Assembly (NCBI GenBank): GCA_963971285.1
Contig: OZ020264.1
Span: 11,422,431 to 11,486,430, forward strand
Source: Astropecten irregularis
Taxonomy: Eukaryota; Echinodermata; Asteroidea; Paxillosida; Astropectinidae
Direction: 5' to 3'
DNA length: 64,000 bases
Positions within the stretch are counted from its first letter, which is position 1. Each line of letters begins with the position of its first letter. Below are positions 24,501-32,706 of the stretch, piece by piece. The position numbers were made by a program, and so were the translations under genes. The notes beneath the pieces are model-generated. The model saw nothing but the letters and a program-made list of their open reading frames with translations, was not told the origin of the DNA and made no database searches.

Positions 24501-26534
24501 CTATTATCAAGCTAAAGTAGACACTTGATCTGCGGCATGGAGGAAGGAAGAGATATCCTTCCTCCATGCTCTGTTAAGCTAAATACCTTTCAGCCAGATC
24601 GTGACCTATGGAACTATTAGCTTCTTACCAATTTTTCCACACACAGAATAACCCATTTCGTATTATTTATTTCTTAACCTTGATAATTCGTTAGGCCTAT
24701 ATGAGGGCTATGGGGGAATTATCTATCTGCATTTGTGATTTGATGACTTCAGTAAATTAAATTCAATTTCAAGACTCGTGTATTGCACATATTTTTTAAT
24801 CTTTGGAGACATTACCAAATCAAATTATGCATCATTGTATATGGACTTTGAACAAATATCATGTCCGTTATACCATAGCCTACATGCCGTCACTTGGGTA
24901 TAACTTGTGCACATAATTCACAGACACGTTTTCGATCTTGAGTTCAATCGTGAGCGAAAAGCCAGGGCGTACGTGTCATATCTATGTGTGGATCTTCTTA
25001 GAAAGTCGGAGGCAAAAAAGAGCTCTTTGCAATTTGTGATCAATTGAGAGCCTCAGTTAAGTTCAATGCTAAAGCAGAGCAGGGAATGTCCTTCAATATA
25101 CCGATTCAATTAAAAGTTTCTAGTGATTCAAATCAGCCTTTTATATTATTGAAAGTTTCTACCCTGATGAAAACATGCTGTACATGAAAATACCTTTACT
25201 TTTATATAGAAAACGACGAGTTTAGAGTTCGTAAAATTAGAATATAGGGTGTTCCAGAAAAAAACGCAACACTGTGTCGGGAACCTAGTATGTTAAAATT
25301 AAACTGTTCATCACTTTAAAATTCAGTTACAACCATGCCCTGGCTATCTCCGTGTAGAATTTAAGCAAATTTGGGCTGGACTTGGGGAAAAAATGACAAA
25401 TTGAAAGAGCTACTCTTTAAAAACAAATTTGCAGTATTCCAGAAACAAGTGGTCTATATACACACATAATGTGAATGAAAGAAAGATGAGAATCGGCTTT
25501 TGAGGGTGGGTAATTCAGTCTTAGGTTTTCCTCTCAATGTTAGTACAATTTTGATCAAATTCTACATGGTGATAGCCGAGTCATGGCTGTATCACATTAT
25601 CTGAATCTTAAAGTGATAAACAGTTTAATTTAAATATAGGCCTAATTGGTTCTCGACACAAAGTGTTGCGTGTTTTTTTTTTGTTTTTTTATGGGGGGGA
25701 CGTCACACGATATACAGTGTGTCCCAAAAAAACGATACCCATTTTCAAAAAATTATGAGAAGAAGTTTTATGTATTCAGCTATTTGATTTTTAGCCTATT
25801 GCATTCAATATATCACTGGGTAAATTCTGACCAAATTACAAAACAATCCATTCATGCATTACCAAGCAATTACTGATTGTCTTGAAAAGTCCATTTTGCT
25901 ACCTTTACAAATGAGTGACAGTTGTGGTCATCTTAGTGGCGATCTGTGTGTAGTGAATGTGGTCATCTTAGTGGCGATCTGTGTGTAGTGAATGTGGGCG
26001 GCCACAATGAGGGGAGATTTACTGATCACAACTAAGAATGTTAAGATGACCACCATTGTCACACAATTGTAATGGTAGCAAAATGGACTTTTCCAGACAA
26101 TCAGTAATTGCTCAGTGATGCATAAATGGATTGCCTTGAAATTTCATCAGAACATGGCCTGGGAGATATTGAATGCGTTAGACTAAAAATCAAATACCTT
26201 CAAACATACAATTTCTTTTAATAATTTTTTGAAAATAGGTATCGTTTTTTGGGACACACTGTATAGAGCGTCCTGGACGAGCATATGGCGGCTTGCAGAC
26301 GACACTGACGTTTTTAACCTTTAACGACTTAATCAACCCTGAAGTGCAGACAATTTTATCTAATTATTTCTTTGATGAATGTTCATATCATTGATGGATG
26401 ACAGTTACGCAGTATTCTAGGCGCCTAACATTTAACTAAAAAAGGAAGAAAATTCTTGATCAGGATCACCTACCATTGCAAAGGGTCGCTTCCACGGTTA
26501 AGCAGACGAGTACTAGAACAGCTAGACCTCCCAT
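9390..26534 (-). CDS. Giant secreted WAP/antistasin multi-module protease-inhibitor gene (23 exons found)
   Basis: Exon 1 encodes a 20-residue signal peptide (MGGLAVLVLVCLTVEATLCN). Twenty-two further exons each encode exactly one module and are flanked by phase-1 introns. Module order is W A W W A W W A W A A W W W A W A A A W W W (W = WAP four-disulfide core with 8 Cys ending in NGCGHxC; A = antistasin-like, CPxxxCxxxCxxGxxxDxxGCxxCxC). Exons, 5' to 3': 26534-26474, 23369-23205, 22587-22492, 21166-21014, 19623-19474, 18307-18209, 17944-17798, 17101-16952, 16764-16669, 16368-16219, 16039-15944, 15756-15661, 15137-14991, 14701-14549, 14122-13967, 13673-13578, 12617-12459, 12194-12099, 11735-11640, 11084-10989, 10470-10324, 10193-10050, 9533-9390. 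They total 2893 nt, about 964 residues. The protein should be extracellular and inhibit proteases at many sites; some WAP domains are antimicrobial. The 3' end is uncertain: either a last exon follows the GTAAGT donor at 9389, or the frame reads on to TAG at 9343. Confidence 0.85.
10050..10193 (-). CDS. WAP/antistasin gene exon 22: WAP 12
   Basis: 144 bp, phase 1-1. VLKPGGCPPVKDGMFGTC, CINNCSTDGEC and KCCSNGCGHVC. Confidence 0.9.
10324..10470 (-). CDS. WAP/antistasin gene exon 21: WAP 11
   Basis: 147 bp, phase 1-1. VFHSGECPVSDDMIGVC, CGEFCAHDGDC and RCCSNGCGHTC. Confidence 0.9.
10989..11084 (-). CDS. WAP/antistasin gene exon 20: antistasin-like 9
   Basis: 96 bp, phase 1-1. CPSMMCNMKCDYGFQRD then GCEMCAC; the predicted P1 residue is Asn. 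Confidence 0.88.
11085..11639. other. Intron with nothing recognised
   Basis: AT-rich intron between antistasin modules 8 and 9. A two-unit telomere-like word (CCCTAACCCTAA) near 11610 is too short to mean anything. The intron 10471-10988 is equally plain. Confidence 0.5.
11640..11735 (-). CDS. WAP/antistasin gene exon 19: antistasin-like 8
   Basis: 96 bp, phase 1-1. CPPVLCQRFCEEGNVVDE then GCTTCHC; the predicted P1 residue is Gln followed by Arg. More diverged than its neighbours. Confidence 0.88.
12099..12194 (-). CDS. WAP/antistasin gene exon 18: antistasin-like 7
   Basis: 96 bp, phase 1-1. CPEFICLMFCANGFQKD then GCDICVC; the predicted P1 residue is Leu, a chymotrypsin- or elastase-like bait. 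Confidence 0.9.
12245..12350. mobile_element. Small inverted-repeat element, family F
   Basis: Ends AATGGGAGACTTTGA and TCTCAAAAGTCTCCCATT are inverted repeats. The same ends bound a copy at 43327-43470. Confidence 0.6.
12459..12617 (-). CDS. WAP/antistasin gene exon 17: WAP 10
   Basis: 159 bp, phase 1-1. AVHTGECPAVNQTNGGNFGI, CSDTCMSDNDC and KCCSNGCGHTC. An NQT sequon lies in the first loop. Confidence 0.9.
12950..12981. repeat. Perfect hairpin
   Basis: CTGAGAAGCGTTA and TAACGCTTCTCAG are perfect reverse complements separated by CGGCCA, in the intron between WAP 10 and antistasin-like 6. Could be the core of a decayed foldback element. Confidence 0.6.
13578..13673 (-). CDS. WAP/antistasin gene exon 16: antistasin-like 6
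   Basis: 96 bp, phase 1-1. CPDVMCTMFCEYGLQRD then DCDVCVC; the predicted P1 residue is Thr. The usual Gly before the fourth Cys is Asp here. Confidence 0.88.
13967..14122 (-). CDS. WAP/antistasin gene exon 15: WAP 9
   Basis: 156 bp, phase 1-1. VVRPGECPVGPLPEGINGIC, CSNMCQADDEC and KCCSNGCGYVC (Tyr replaces the usual His). Confidence 0.9.
14123..14548. other. Intron with family C repeat pieces
   Basis: Between WAP 8 and WAP 9. It contains two AAAGGTAAyATCATACTTT starts (about 14232 and 14406), the end signature of the family C dispersed repeat, plus internal family words such as ACAGATTCATGGGCAAAA. Confidence 0.5.
14549..14701 (-). CDS. WAP/antistasin gene exon 14: WAP 8
   Basis: 153 bp, phase 1-1. 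ESKPGKCPESSSSGLIGVC, CVEACSSDVNC and KCCTNGCGHQC. Confidence 0.9.
14991..15137 (-). CDS. WAP/antistasin gene exon 13: WAP 7
   Basis: 147 bp, phase 1-1. EVHSGHCPAPTDGFGIC, CADSCGHDGAC and KCCPNSCGARQC. The usual NGCGH signature is changed to NSCGAR, but all eight cysteines remain. Confidence 0.88.
15238..15457. mobile_element. Inverted-repeat element in intron
   Basis: Ends CAAAGGGCCTTTT and AAAAGGCCCAAAG are inverted, and ATGAAGGGATTG/CAATCCCTTCATT pair inside. Non-coding, MITE-like, in the intron between antistasin-like 5 and WAP 7. Confidence 0.6.
15661..15756 (-). CDS. WAP/antistasin gene exon 12: antistasin-like 5
   Basis: 96 bp, phase 1-1. CPSVHCMKWCAYGYQKD then GCDMCLC; the predicted P1 residue is Met. 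It follows antistasin-like 4 directly and shares the NQQTG ending with module 2, a hint of recent duplication. Confidence 0.9.
15944..16039 (-). CDS. WAP/antistasin gene exon 11: antistasin-like 4
   Basis: 96 bp, phase 1-1. CPDVMCAIYCEYGHQQD then GCNTCIC; the predicted P1 residue is Ala followed by Ile, an elastase-like bait. Confidence 0.9.
16219..16368 (-). CDS. WAP/antistasin gene exon 10: WAP 6
   Basis: 150 bp, phase 1-1. VIHPGSCPVGALPEDMLGAC, CVESCHGDGDC and KCCSNGCGHSC. Confidence 0.9.
16669..16764 (-). CDS. WAP/antistasin gene exon 9: antistasin-like 3
   Basis: 96 bp, phase 1-1. CRNVTCRMFCLFGYLKD then GCDMCEC; the predicted P1 residue is Arg. Contains an NVT sequon next to the predicted reactive loop. 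Confidence 0.9.
16952..17101 (-). CDS. WAP/antistasin gene exon 8: WAP 5
   Basis: 150 bp, phase 1-1. DPSLDGCPAVSQDQFGVC, CVTDCEMHADC and LCCPNGCGHQC. Confidence 0.9.
17102..17797. other. Intron, no feature recognised
   Basis: Intron between WAP 4 and WAP 5. A short inverted word GGCTCTGAAGAGAGCC near 17291 is the only structure seen. Confidence 0.4.
17798..17944 (-). CDS. WAP/antistasin gene exon 7: WAP 4
   Basis: 147 bp, phase 1-1. EIHAGDCPALDGSTFGIC, CSELCHHDGNC and KCCSNGCGHAC. Confidence 0.9.
18209..18307 (-). CDS. WAP/antistasin gene exon 6: antistasin-like 2
   Basis: 99 bp, the only antistasin exon here not 96 bp long. CPSVMCMMWCPHGYQQD then GCDICLC; the predicted P1 residue is Met. 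The acceptor must be the first of two adjacent AGs, since the second would bring a stop codon. Confidence 0.88.
18984..19380. repeat. Cluster of GTCGAC palindromes with a long hairpin
   Basis: ATGTATCTCACCAAGTCGAC (from about 18984) pairs with GTCGACGTGGTGAGATACAT (to about 19037). Degenerate copies of AAGTCGACTT with GAGATAATTTATTT spacers continue to about 19380. It lies in the intron between WAP 3 and antistasin-like 2 and is probably a rearranged foldback element. Confidence 0.6.
19474..19623 (-). CDS. WAP/antistasin gene exon 5: WAP 3
   Basis: 150 bp, phase 1-1. GNSTKQGQCPMDVNGGIGIC then CVEDC and KCCSNGCGHQC. An N-glycosylation sequon (NST) lies at its start. Confidence 0.9.
19624..21013. 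other. Intron with repeat families C and E
   Basis: Contains a family C copy (about 19665-19990, starting AAAGGTAATCTCATACTTTG) and a family E copy (about 20270-20420, with GGATCGGAACGTCAGGCCC). The remaining bases show no exon with WAP or antistasin cysteine spacing on either strand. Confidence 0.5.
21014..21166 (-). CDS. WAP/antistasin gene exon 4: WAP 2
   Basis: 153 bp, phase 1-1. VIHEGECPLIDGDTLGIC, CIEDCQHDGSC and KCCPNGCGHQC show all eight cysteines. Confidence 0.9.
21309..21857. repeat. 20-bp minisatellite, about 27 copies
   Basis: The unit is close to TCTCTGTGGACTACGAAAGC, with variants ending GCCACC or GAAACC. Because 20 is not a multiple of 3 and the unit lacks stops in most frames, three overlapping open frames of 77-211 codons arise. 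These are artefacts. In the intron between antistasin-like 1 and WAP 2. Confidence 0.9.
21890..22290. repeat. Tandem duplication, period about 208 bp
   Basis: Two near-identical copies begin TCGAAAAGGT at 21890 and 22098 and share GACCTTTTCGCGAATATTGC, AATTATACTCTCC, CACACCCCCT and CAATTACCCCCAGGCAATC. Immediately follows the 20-bp minisatellite. Confidence 0.8.
22492..22587 (-). CDS. WAP/antistasin gene exon 3: antistasin-like 1
   Basis: 96 bp, phase 1-1. CPEVRCRIACPFGYQRD then GCAVCLC. The position equal to the hirustasin reactive site is Arg followed by Ile, as in hirustasin itself, which predicts trypsin-like targets. Confidence 0.9.
23050..23200. repeat. MITE fragment abutting a splice donor
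   Basis: CCGCAACACTTTGTCGG through ATTAAACTGTTTATTACTTC and GATATCACCATGTAGA match the left arm of the element at 25246-25700. The fragment stops about 5 bp from the WAP 1 donor. Confidence 0.5.
23205..23369 (-). CDS. WAP/antistasin gene exon 2: WAP 1
   Basis: 165 bp, phase 1-1. The module starts GEELGACPV and has CIDQC and RCCFNGCGHVC. A piece of a MITE (about 23050-23200) ends within a few bases of its donor GTGGGT. Confidence 0.9.
23837..24115. repeat. Pentanucleotide array (GGCAC)n to (GGCAG)n
   Basis: GGCAC units with point variants run to about 24000 and then switch sharply to a pure GGCAG run (about 24010-24080) before decaying through CGACA units. The open frames it produces on both strands (Arg/Gly/His- or Cys/Pro/Ala-rich) are repeat artefacts. 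In intron 1 of the WAP/antistasin gene. Confidence 0.9.
24404..24502. mobile_element. 99-bp MITE
   Basis: Ends AGGTACATTCACACACACC and GGAGTGTGTGAACGTGCCT are inverted, and GCGACTATTTGGG/CCCAAATAGTCGC pair inside. Intron 1 of the WAP/antistasin gene. Confidence 0.65.
24536..24570. repeat. Perfect 13-bp hairpin
   Basis: CATGGAGGAAGGA is followed after a short loop by TCCTTCCTCCATG. A single arm recurs near 26637, upstream of exon 1 of the WAP/antistasin gene. Confidence 0.6.
25246..25700. mobile_element. Inverted-repeat element, about 450 bp
   Basis: The left arm CGCAACACTGTGTCGGGAACC and the right arm GGTTCTCGACACAAAGTGTTG are inverted, and TAAACTGTTCATCACTTTAA / TTAAAGTGATAAACAGTTTA pair inside. 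Non-coding. A broken copy abuts a splice donor at about 23200. Confidence 0.65.
25711..26265. mobile_element. Long foldback element with mariner-like ends
   Basis: Ends TATACAGTGTGTCCCAAAAA and its reverse complement sit at the two edges, bounded by TA. The arms continue for roughly 200 bp (CAATTACTGATTGTCT pairs with AGACAATCAGTAATTG). The middle holds a 34-37 bp direct duplication (GTGGTCATCTTAGTGGCGAT). CAGTGTGTCCCAAAA ends with a TA target are typical of Tc1/mariner-type elements. Confidence 0.7.
26474..26534 (-). CDS. WAP/antistasin gene exon 1: signal peptide
   Basis: ATG at 26534 opens 20 codons of a classic signal sequence (MGGLAVLVLVCLTVEATLCN) and stops after one base of the next codon before GTAGGT. 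The phase-1 donor matches all downstream exons. Confidence 0.85.
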
Positions 26535-28269
26535 GCTGAGCTATATCTGGCCACAAATGAATTCCGTCTCTCCTTGAGAATTCCTTTTTATATTTTTCAC
26601 ATACATAAACCACATAATACACGCGGAATGTTAAAGCATGGAGGAAGGAAGGTTTAAGTGATGGTTGATCGTATAAACGTCTCCAGTTGTAAGTTTCGCG
26701 GTCCATCGTTACCCAGCTTGGAAGGATTTCGAGTACAATAAACCCGTTTGCACTGTGGTATTTATTGTAGGGTTTATAAACAGGCTGTCTTATTTACCTT
26801 CTGGCATAACCCAAGGGCTACCCTTGGGCTCCTGACAACACACAACACTTCATCGTACAGTTTATGACTCTCGCATTGTTGACTTTAAAATCGCGTACAG
26901 GCTGTGACCGATTGACCCTTTACACCATAAATTGGTGAGGAACGCGACCCACTCTGTCGAACGCTCTTTGAACGCCGAGTTTGAAAAGTAAAAAAGCCAC
27001 GTGCATGACAAATCTATCCGGATCTTAGAAAAGGGAGAGTCGTGCAAAAATGAATGTTCAACTGAAATCAGGATCGATTTAAATTGCACTGAAATTCCCC
27101 AAATCGGAATTCACCTAAATGTATTTCGAAGAGCACTCTTGCAACCTGTAATCCAGTGAGAGCTTTTTAAATAATCCATTTCAGTGCTGAAATTTTTCTC
27201 AATGTCGTTCACAAATCCTGGTGCAATTTATAGTTTGTAGCGATTCAGAGCAGGCTTTTAATATAACTGAACATTTCTAGCCCGATAAAAATAGCTGTAC
27301 ATGAAAATACTTTAATACTTTTATTTAGAAAACGGAGAATTTAGATTTCAAAGAATTAGAATATAATGCTTCCTGGACGAGCAATGCGGGTTGCTGACGA
27401 TTGACCTTCAATGACTTAGACGAAACCTCACGTACAGGACTGCAAATTTATCAAGGACTTTTATAGAATACATTGCAGGTGCGGTTCTACGGGAGGGGGG
27501 GGGGCTAGGTGGAGCTGTGCAGTTAGCCCCCTTAAATATAGAAAGAGCAATAAAGATGCGGTTTGAAAGCTGATAAACTTGTTCTCTTTAGCCGGTTCTG
27601 CAAAGAACCGAAGTTGGACGTTTTGAAGAGTGCGTCATCAGGGGAATGCTATAATGCCCCTACTCTGATACAATTAGCAATTTACATTTTATACACCATT
27701 TATATTGATTACCTCTGTGTGCAGCATATAGGTGGCCTATAATATGGCTTGTCAAGTACACGAGTCACAGCATGAATACTGCAATCTCCAATTCCCATAT
27801 TCCACGTGTCTATTGACGTCCATCATAAAAGTCAATTATACATGACTAATTCCCCATACACTGATATACAACGGCTTCTTTACCACGTTAATCACATTAC
27901 TTCTCCCATTGAGCTATTGTCCCCATGATTTGATTGAATAAAAACATGACCCCATTATATTCTGAATTGAATTAACATTTTAATTCCGCATGATATCCCC
28001 TGCCCATCAATTTTCGTCGGTCTGTTCTCCTTGGGAATTGCCTTTGAACAGACTGAATTGAGAGAATAAGGAAACGAGCAAGACACGAACACAATGGAGT
28101 CTATATATAGCTTTTTATAGACTGATTAGACACCACACAACAATAAATTTTTGTTCGACTTCCGGAATCTATGATTGGGCGACAAAAAGCCTATAATTAG
28201 TTGAAAGATGCCAGGTTCTTATTTTCCAATAAGCTTTTCGAATAAAGATATTGACTGACCTGGGTGTTT

Positions 28270-28632
28270 AAAGGTATAATACATGATTGGTTAAAGTATT
28301 AAACAGCGCAGCACTCACAGATCCAGCATGTACACGAATAATAAATCTGTGAAGATTTGAGCTCAATCAGACATCTGAGCCATGAGAAAAAAGCGAAAAC
28401 CTGACACAATTGTTCTTATAAACATAAAGAATGATTTTGATCTTACCCGGAGATCAAAACTGTTTTTGGTCTTTGTTTTACTTATTTCAGGATACATACA
28501 CCATTTCAGATGGAAATGTGATCACGGTTTGTTTCTACCAGCACCATCTTCATATCCTGAAAGTTATAACGCGTAAATCTGTGAACATTTCTGTTTGAGT
28601 GTGTTGCCAATCCTATACTGCACCTTTAATAT
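28270..28632. repeat. Dispersed repeat, family C (full-looking copy)
   Basis: The consensus features visible here and in about 15 other places are an end AAAGGTAyAATACATGATTGG, inner words CTGTGAAGATTTGAGCTCAA, GACATCTGAG, TTTCTGGATAAATACAcCATTTCAG, and an opposite end CAATCCTATACTGCACCTTT that is roughly the inverse of the first. Non-coding, probably a MITE. Confidence 0.6.
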
Positions 28633-31028
28633 TCCTGTTTACAAATTCGTTTAATAGCAGGATATCTCTTGCGGTTTTCCTGTTCATCGCATATCGAAGT
28701 GGAAGTTTGACACTTCGTCAAGTTATCTCTTCACTTCATTCTAGATATAATATTAGAAAATGATACGAGGAAATGGTACATTCACAGAGCCTGAACCATA
28801 TACCATATACTAAATGTGGATGTTCTATTACGCCTTTGTACTGAAAGACATGATTTTTCAAAGCACCAACTTGTTCAATGATAAAACAAATGCATGCTTT
28901 TATATATGCTTTATATACGCACGTTCCCCTGGAGTACTGAAGCTCGATAACTGCTATCAGAATTAGCGTAATCGGTGAGATTTTTTTTTTCAGGTTTTCG
29001 AATACAATTTTTGTTTCCGCAAGTGCCCATGAAGAAGGAAGCATTTTTCGTGAATACCCTTTAAACGGCATTGATATTTTTGATCTTGGAGAATCTGTTA
29101 CAGCTCGATGTGAAAAAAGAAGGCCGGTAGGCCTACGTGTGTCAAGTCTTCATGCAATGTAACATTTTGCTCTTTATGCCCATCAACATGATAAATTTGG
29201 GGTTTTCAGTTATAAGCAAACGACATTATTCCATTTCCCACAGGCTTGTAGAGAGCTGTATGACACAAGGGCTTCGAATTCGAGATAATTATTTTGGTTG
29301 TGCGCTTTGCGGAAGTTACCGCGGGAAATTCCCAACTTGATCTCTTAGCCAGATTCGACCCCAGAAACCACTCCAACCTTCCCTAGCTCGTACAAACAGC
29401 CGTTTTTCTGATTTATAAACTAAGCCAGTTTCCTGGTATGCAGTATACAGTATCCAGTAAACCATAGACCTACAATTTGTAGCGCTCCATGAGTGTACTT
29501 TATAGTTTGAGAGTAGAATCCATAATGGTAGGACGCACTGCAATCATGGCCGGTGCCAACTCGTTCTGCGGGATCTTTGGGTGAGTTTGACCACGTTTTC
29601 TTGCCGTCCGGTGTTTTAACTATCACCCGTGCATATTTAATTGCAATTACTGTTTGTAGTACAGGGCGATGCGATTTAGTACTGAGTAATATCAAAGCAG
29701 TCTTTAGAAGAAAATGGAGTGCGGGTGGAACAATATTGCTTTACATATCAGCAACACTTCAACTAGGTACAGTACACTATGGTAACATACCCAAAAAGAA
29801 ATGTTCAAGATTTACGTATAACTTTTAGGATATGAAGATATGGTGTCAGTGTCTGAAGTGCGCTGTATTTATCCAGAAATTAGTAAAGACAATTCTCACA
29901 GGTTTATTATTTAATGCACAAATTTGACCAGACAAAGTGTGAGTGTTGTTATAATGACCTTTACCAATCATTCATTATACCTTTAAATCAATTACCCCAA
30001 ACAGTTTTCATCTTTGGGATAATTGCTGTAAAAAGATTTGAAAATACCGTCGGCGTTTTTCACTGTTTTCACAACAAAAAGTAGGCAATTTGTGGGACTT
30101 GAAATTTCACATAGCACTGTTACAGTATCTTCCTTAATATTTGTGCCCATCAATTTCTCTGTCAAAAACCCCAGAGTATTATGATATTACCTTTAATATC
30201 GTATTGCCATATCTGACTTGAAATGTGTGATGTCGGCTAAAGCTGCTAGCTTTGATGTCGTGAAAGGTCACAGAAGGGGATGATTTATGCACCTGGTTTC
30301 CGCATAATGCCTAATCCACAGGTTTCCAATACAGGCAGCATTGTCAACCGACATGGCACATAAACCCCTATCGTGTTAAGCAGAGTGTACAACTTGTCAA
30401 CACTTTCGTTAACAATCTCGGTAAGATGTTGCCCATCAGGTACGTTGTTGCTGAATTGTCAGTGTACACAGAGCAAAACGATGTCGCAGCAACATCTCGG
30501 TAACATGTTGGCCAAATGTTGTTAGTGTACGTATACAGCGCCCGAAGTCAAGTTGCCAGATGTGGTGCCCTAACTACCAAAAATGTTAGAATATCAAGAA
30601 AGATACAGTAACAGTCATCTGTGAAAATTTCAGTCCCATACGGTTCCCACTTTTTGAGAAAACAGTGAAAAACTGCCACAGTATTTCTTCAGTCTTTTCT
30701 CTTTTATTTTTTATCTTTTAAAAGATCAAAAAGATTTTCGGTCGTTGTTTCACTAATTTCTGGATAAATACACAATTTCAGACGGAACTTAAGGTATATT
30801 TCTACCACCACCATCTTCATACCCTGTAAGTTATACGTAAATCTGTGAATATTTCTGTTTTGGTGTCTTACCAAAGTATGATACTACCTTTAAGTATTAA
30901 ATTAACAACAACATAAATTAAGCAGCAAACAAAATTACAGGCATGGGACGTCAGTTCCTCTGTAAAAAGCTAAAAAAAAGAAGGAACTACCAGGAAGTTA
31001 TATCACATAATAGTTAGACTGAGACTAT

Positions 31029-31161
31029 GGCCGTGTCCCAATTTTCTGGCTGCGGCTGCAAATTACGTATGCACCTATGACAGCCACTAGCCAGTGACTG
31101 CAGCCATTTTTATAGACTTGTGTGTTATTTGCGGTCGCAGCCAGAGAATTGGGACACGGCC
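31029..31161. mobile_element. 133-bp MITE
   Basis: Ends GGCCGTGTCCCAATTTTCTG and AGAGAATTGGGACACGGCC are inverted, and GGCTGCGGCTGCAAAT pairs with ATTTGCGGTCGCAGCC inside. Non-coding. Confidence 0.7.
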
Positions 31162-31984
31162 TAAATCTGGTTATTTATAAGTTCCTTGTACACAACTCAT
31201 CATGGCACAGATTTTTCTTTTTCCTTTATGTGCATTACTTCATAATTTGTTTATTTTCACTGACACACTTTCACATTCAGACCAAAAATTATGGTAAAAT
31301 TATTTGTCAAACTCATTTATGGTTATTCACTCGTCTTTCTTTCGTGTAATGTCGAAAACATGCAATTTTAAAGTAAAACATCCTTTGGAAAAACCGACCC
31401 ATTATATTTTCGTGCTGTAATTATGTTTGTCCTCTTGTGAACATGACCTTGTTTTTCTGGGTCGCTATGAATATTATATGATATTGAGCGCTACATTTTC
31501 CTTTAATTTGATTCTGACGGTTTTTGTATGTGCATGTTTTAATGCATTTTTGATGGTTTCAATTGAATTTTTTTGTATTCAGTAGTGAATTAAATTTCAT
31601 TTAATAAATGGTGTCTATATATCGGCACGCTATTATACGAATTTGTGCAGATGTAATGACCTAACTAACAAACAAAACTGATATAGAGGCAAGTAATAGT
31701 TTGTAAGAGTTTGCTTGTTGATGGAAATGAATGTGTGAAAAGGAGAGCAAAATCATACATGTAGCCTGCGGAAAACAGACAAAGAGCCACGGCCCATTCG
31801 TGAGATCATAGAACAAACAAAAATGGATAAATATATAGTGACATCTTAGTTTTTGCTTATCTATACCACAGAAAATTTGAAGAAGCGGAATGCGCTCCAA
31901 AGGTTTTAAGAACGTTTATCATGCAGTGTATACCGAGCTTAAAAACAACTTTAAGAGGCATTAAGTCTAGTTCTATGTGAAAGT

Positions 31985-32115
31985 GGTTTAAAGGTGGTAG
32001 GGGTAAGGGTGGGGTGGGGTGTATGTGGAGGAGGAAGGGGGAATTGAAAAAGGGGTGAAGGGGAAGAGAAGAAGACAGGGATGGGGAAAAGGTAAGGGGT
32101 GAGGGTGGGGTGGGT
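31985..32115 (+). repeat. G-rich purine tract
   Basis: The plus strand is almost pure purine with many GGGG and GGGTGGGGTG runs, a possible G-quadruplex or triplex former. About 600 bp downstream of the GPCR stop codon. Confidence 0.55.
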
Positions 32116-32214
32116 GTGTTTAGTGTAAAATTATTCTGCCTGCAAGTTTTTTTTAGAATATTACCAGTCAGCGTATGTGCAAAATGTGCAGTATACAATA
32201 TGAAATACGGCATA

Positions 32215-32390
32215 TGCATGCCTGATGATGACTAGAGCAGGCTAGTCGAAACGTTGAGACATTACAAGAAGTGTGAACGAAATAGAAGTGCTAAAGTACG
32301 AACGATTCCTACATGGTGTTTGCGCAAACCGATCCGCATACAAATTTTCACCATGCAAAGCCTCAAATCTTTCTTGGTCTATACACAACA
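32215..32390 (+). repeat. Penelope-type repeat with hammerhead-like core
   Basis: CTGATGATGACTAG, CTAGTC and GAAACGTTGAGAC (32222-32260) give a hammerhead core and a 6-bp stem II, but no stem I partner is visible upstream. The rest (GAACGAAATAGAAGTGC, ATGGTGTTTGCGCAAACCGA, CACCATGCAAAGCCTCAAAT) matches the repeat near 3190-3345 in the opposite orientation. Confidence 0.55.
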
Positions 32391-32706
32391 ATGCCTTTAT
32401 ACTCCCATGGTTTTGTGATACTTTGGTCCAAACGTTAGTGAGTTATGTTCATGATTTCTGTTAACAAGAGTTACACATTCGATTGTTAATTTGGTCTCGT
32501 TTGTTCAGTTATCTTCTTTTTCGGCCGCCGTCAATACCGACGATTGGCTACCATCTGAAGCCACCTGCTCTTTTTCGAGCTATAGACGCTTGACTTTTGC
32601 ACTAAGTTCATTCCTGTGCACTCTTTGATGTTATCAATCCAGTCATTCTCCTGATGTCCTCTCTTCATCTTCCCCTTCCCCTTCCTCTTCAGAATTATAA
32701 TATTTC

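Larger units (their letters stand above)
26535..32706. other. 6-kb intergenic stretch, repeats only
   Basis: Left part: promoter side of the WAP/antistasin gene. Then family C copies (about 28270-28630, 29764-29987, 30020-30196, 30590-30895), an element rich in GTGTAC and ACATGTTG words (about 30380-30560), a MITE (31029-31161), a purine-rich tract (31985-32115) and a Penelope-type repeat (32215-32390). Open frames at 29420-29828 look fortuitous. No gene is supportable. Confidence 0.5.

Noticed and set aside
29420-29828. A possible coding exon on either strand
   Set aside because: Overlapping 91-codon frames on both strands but no splice signals, domain or homology I can recognise.
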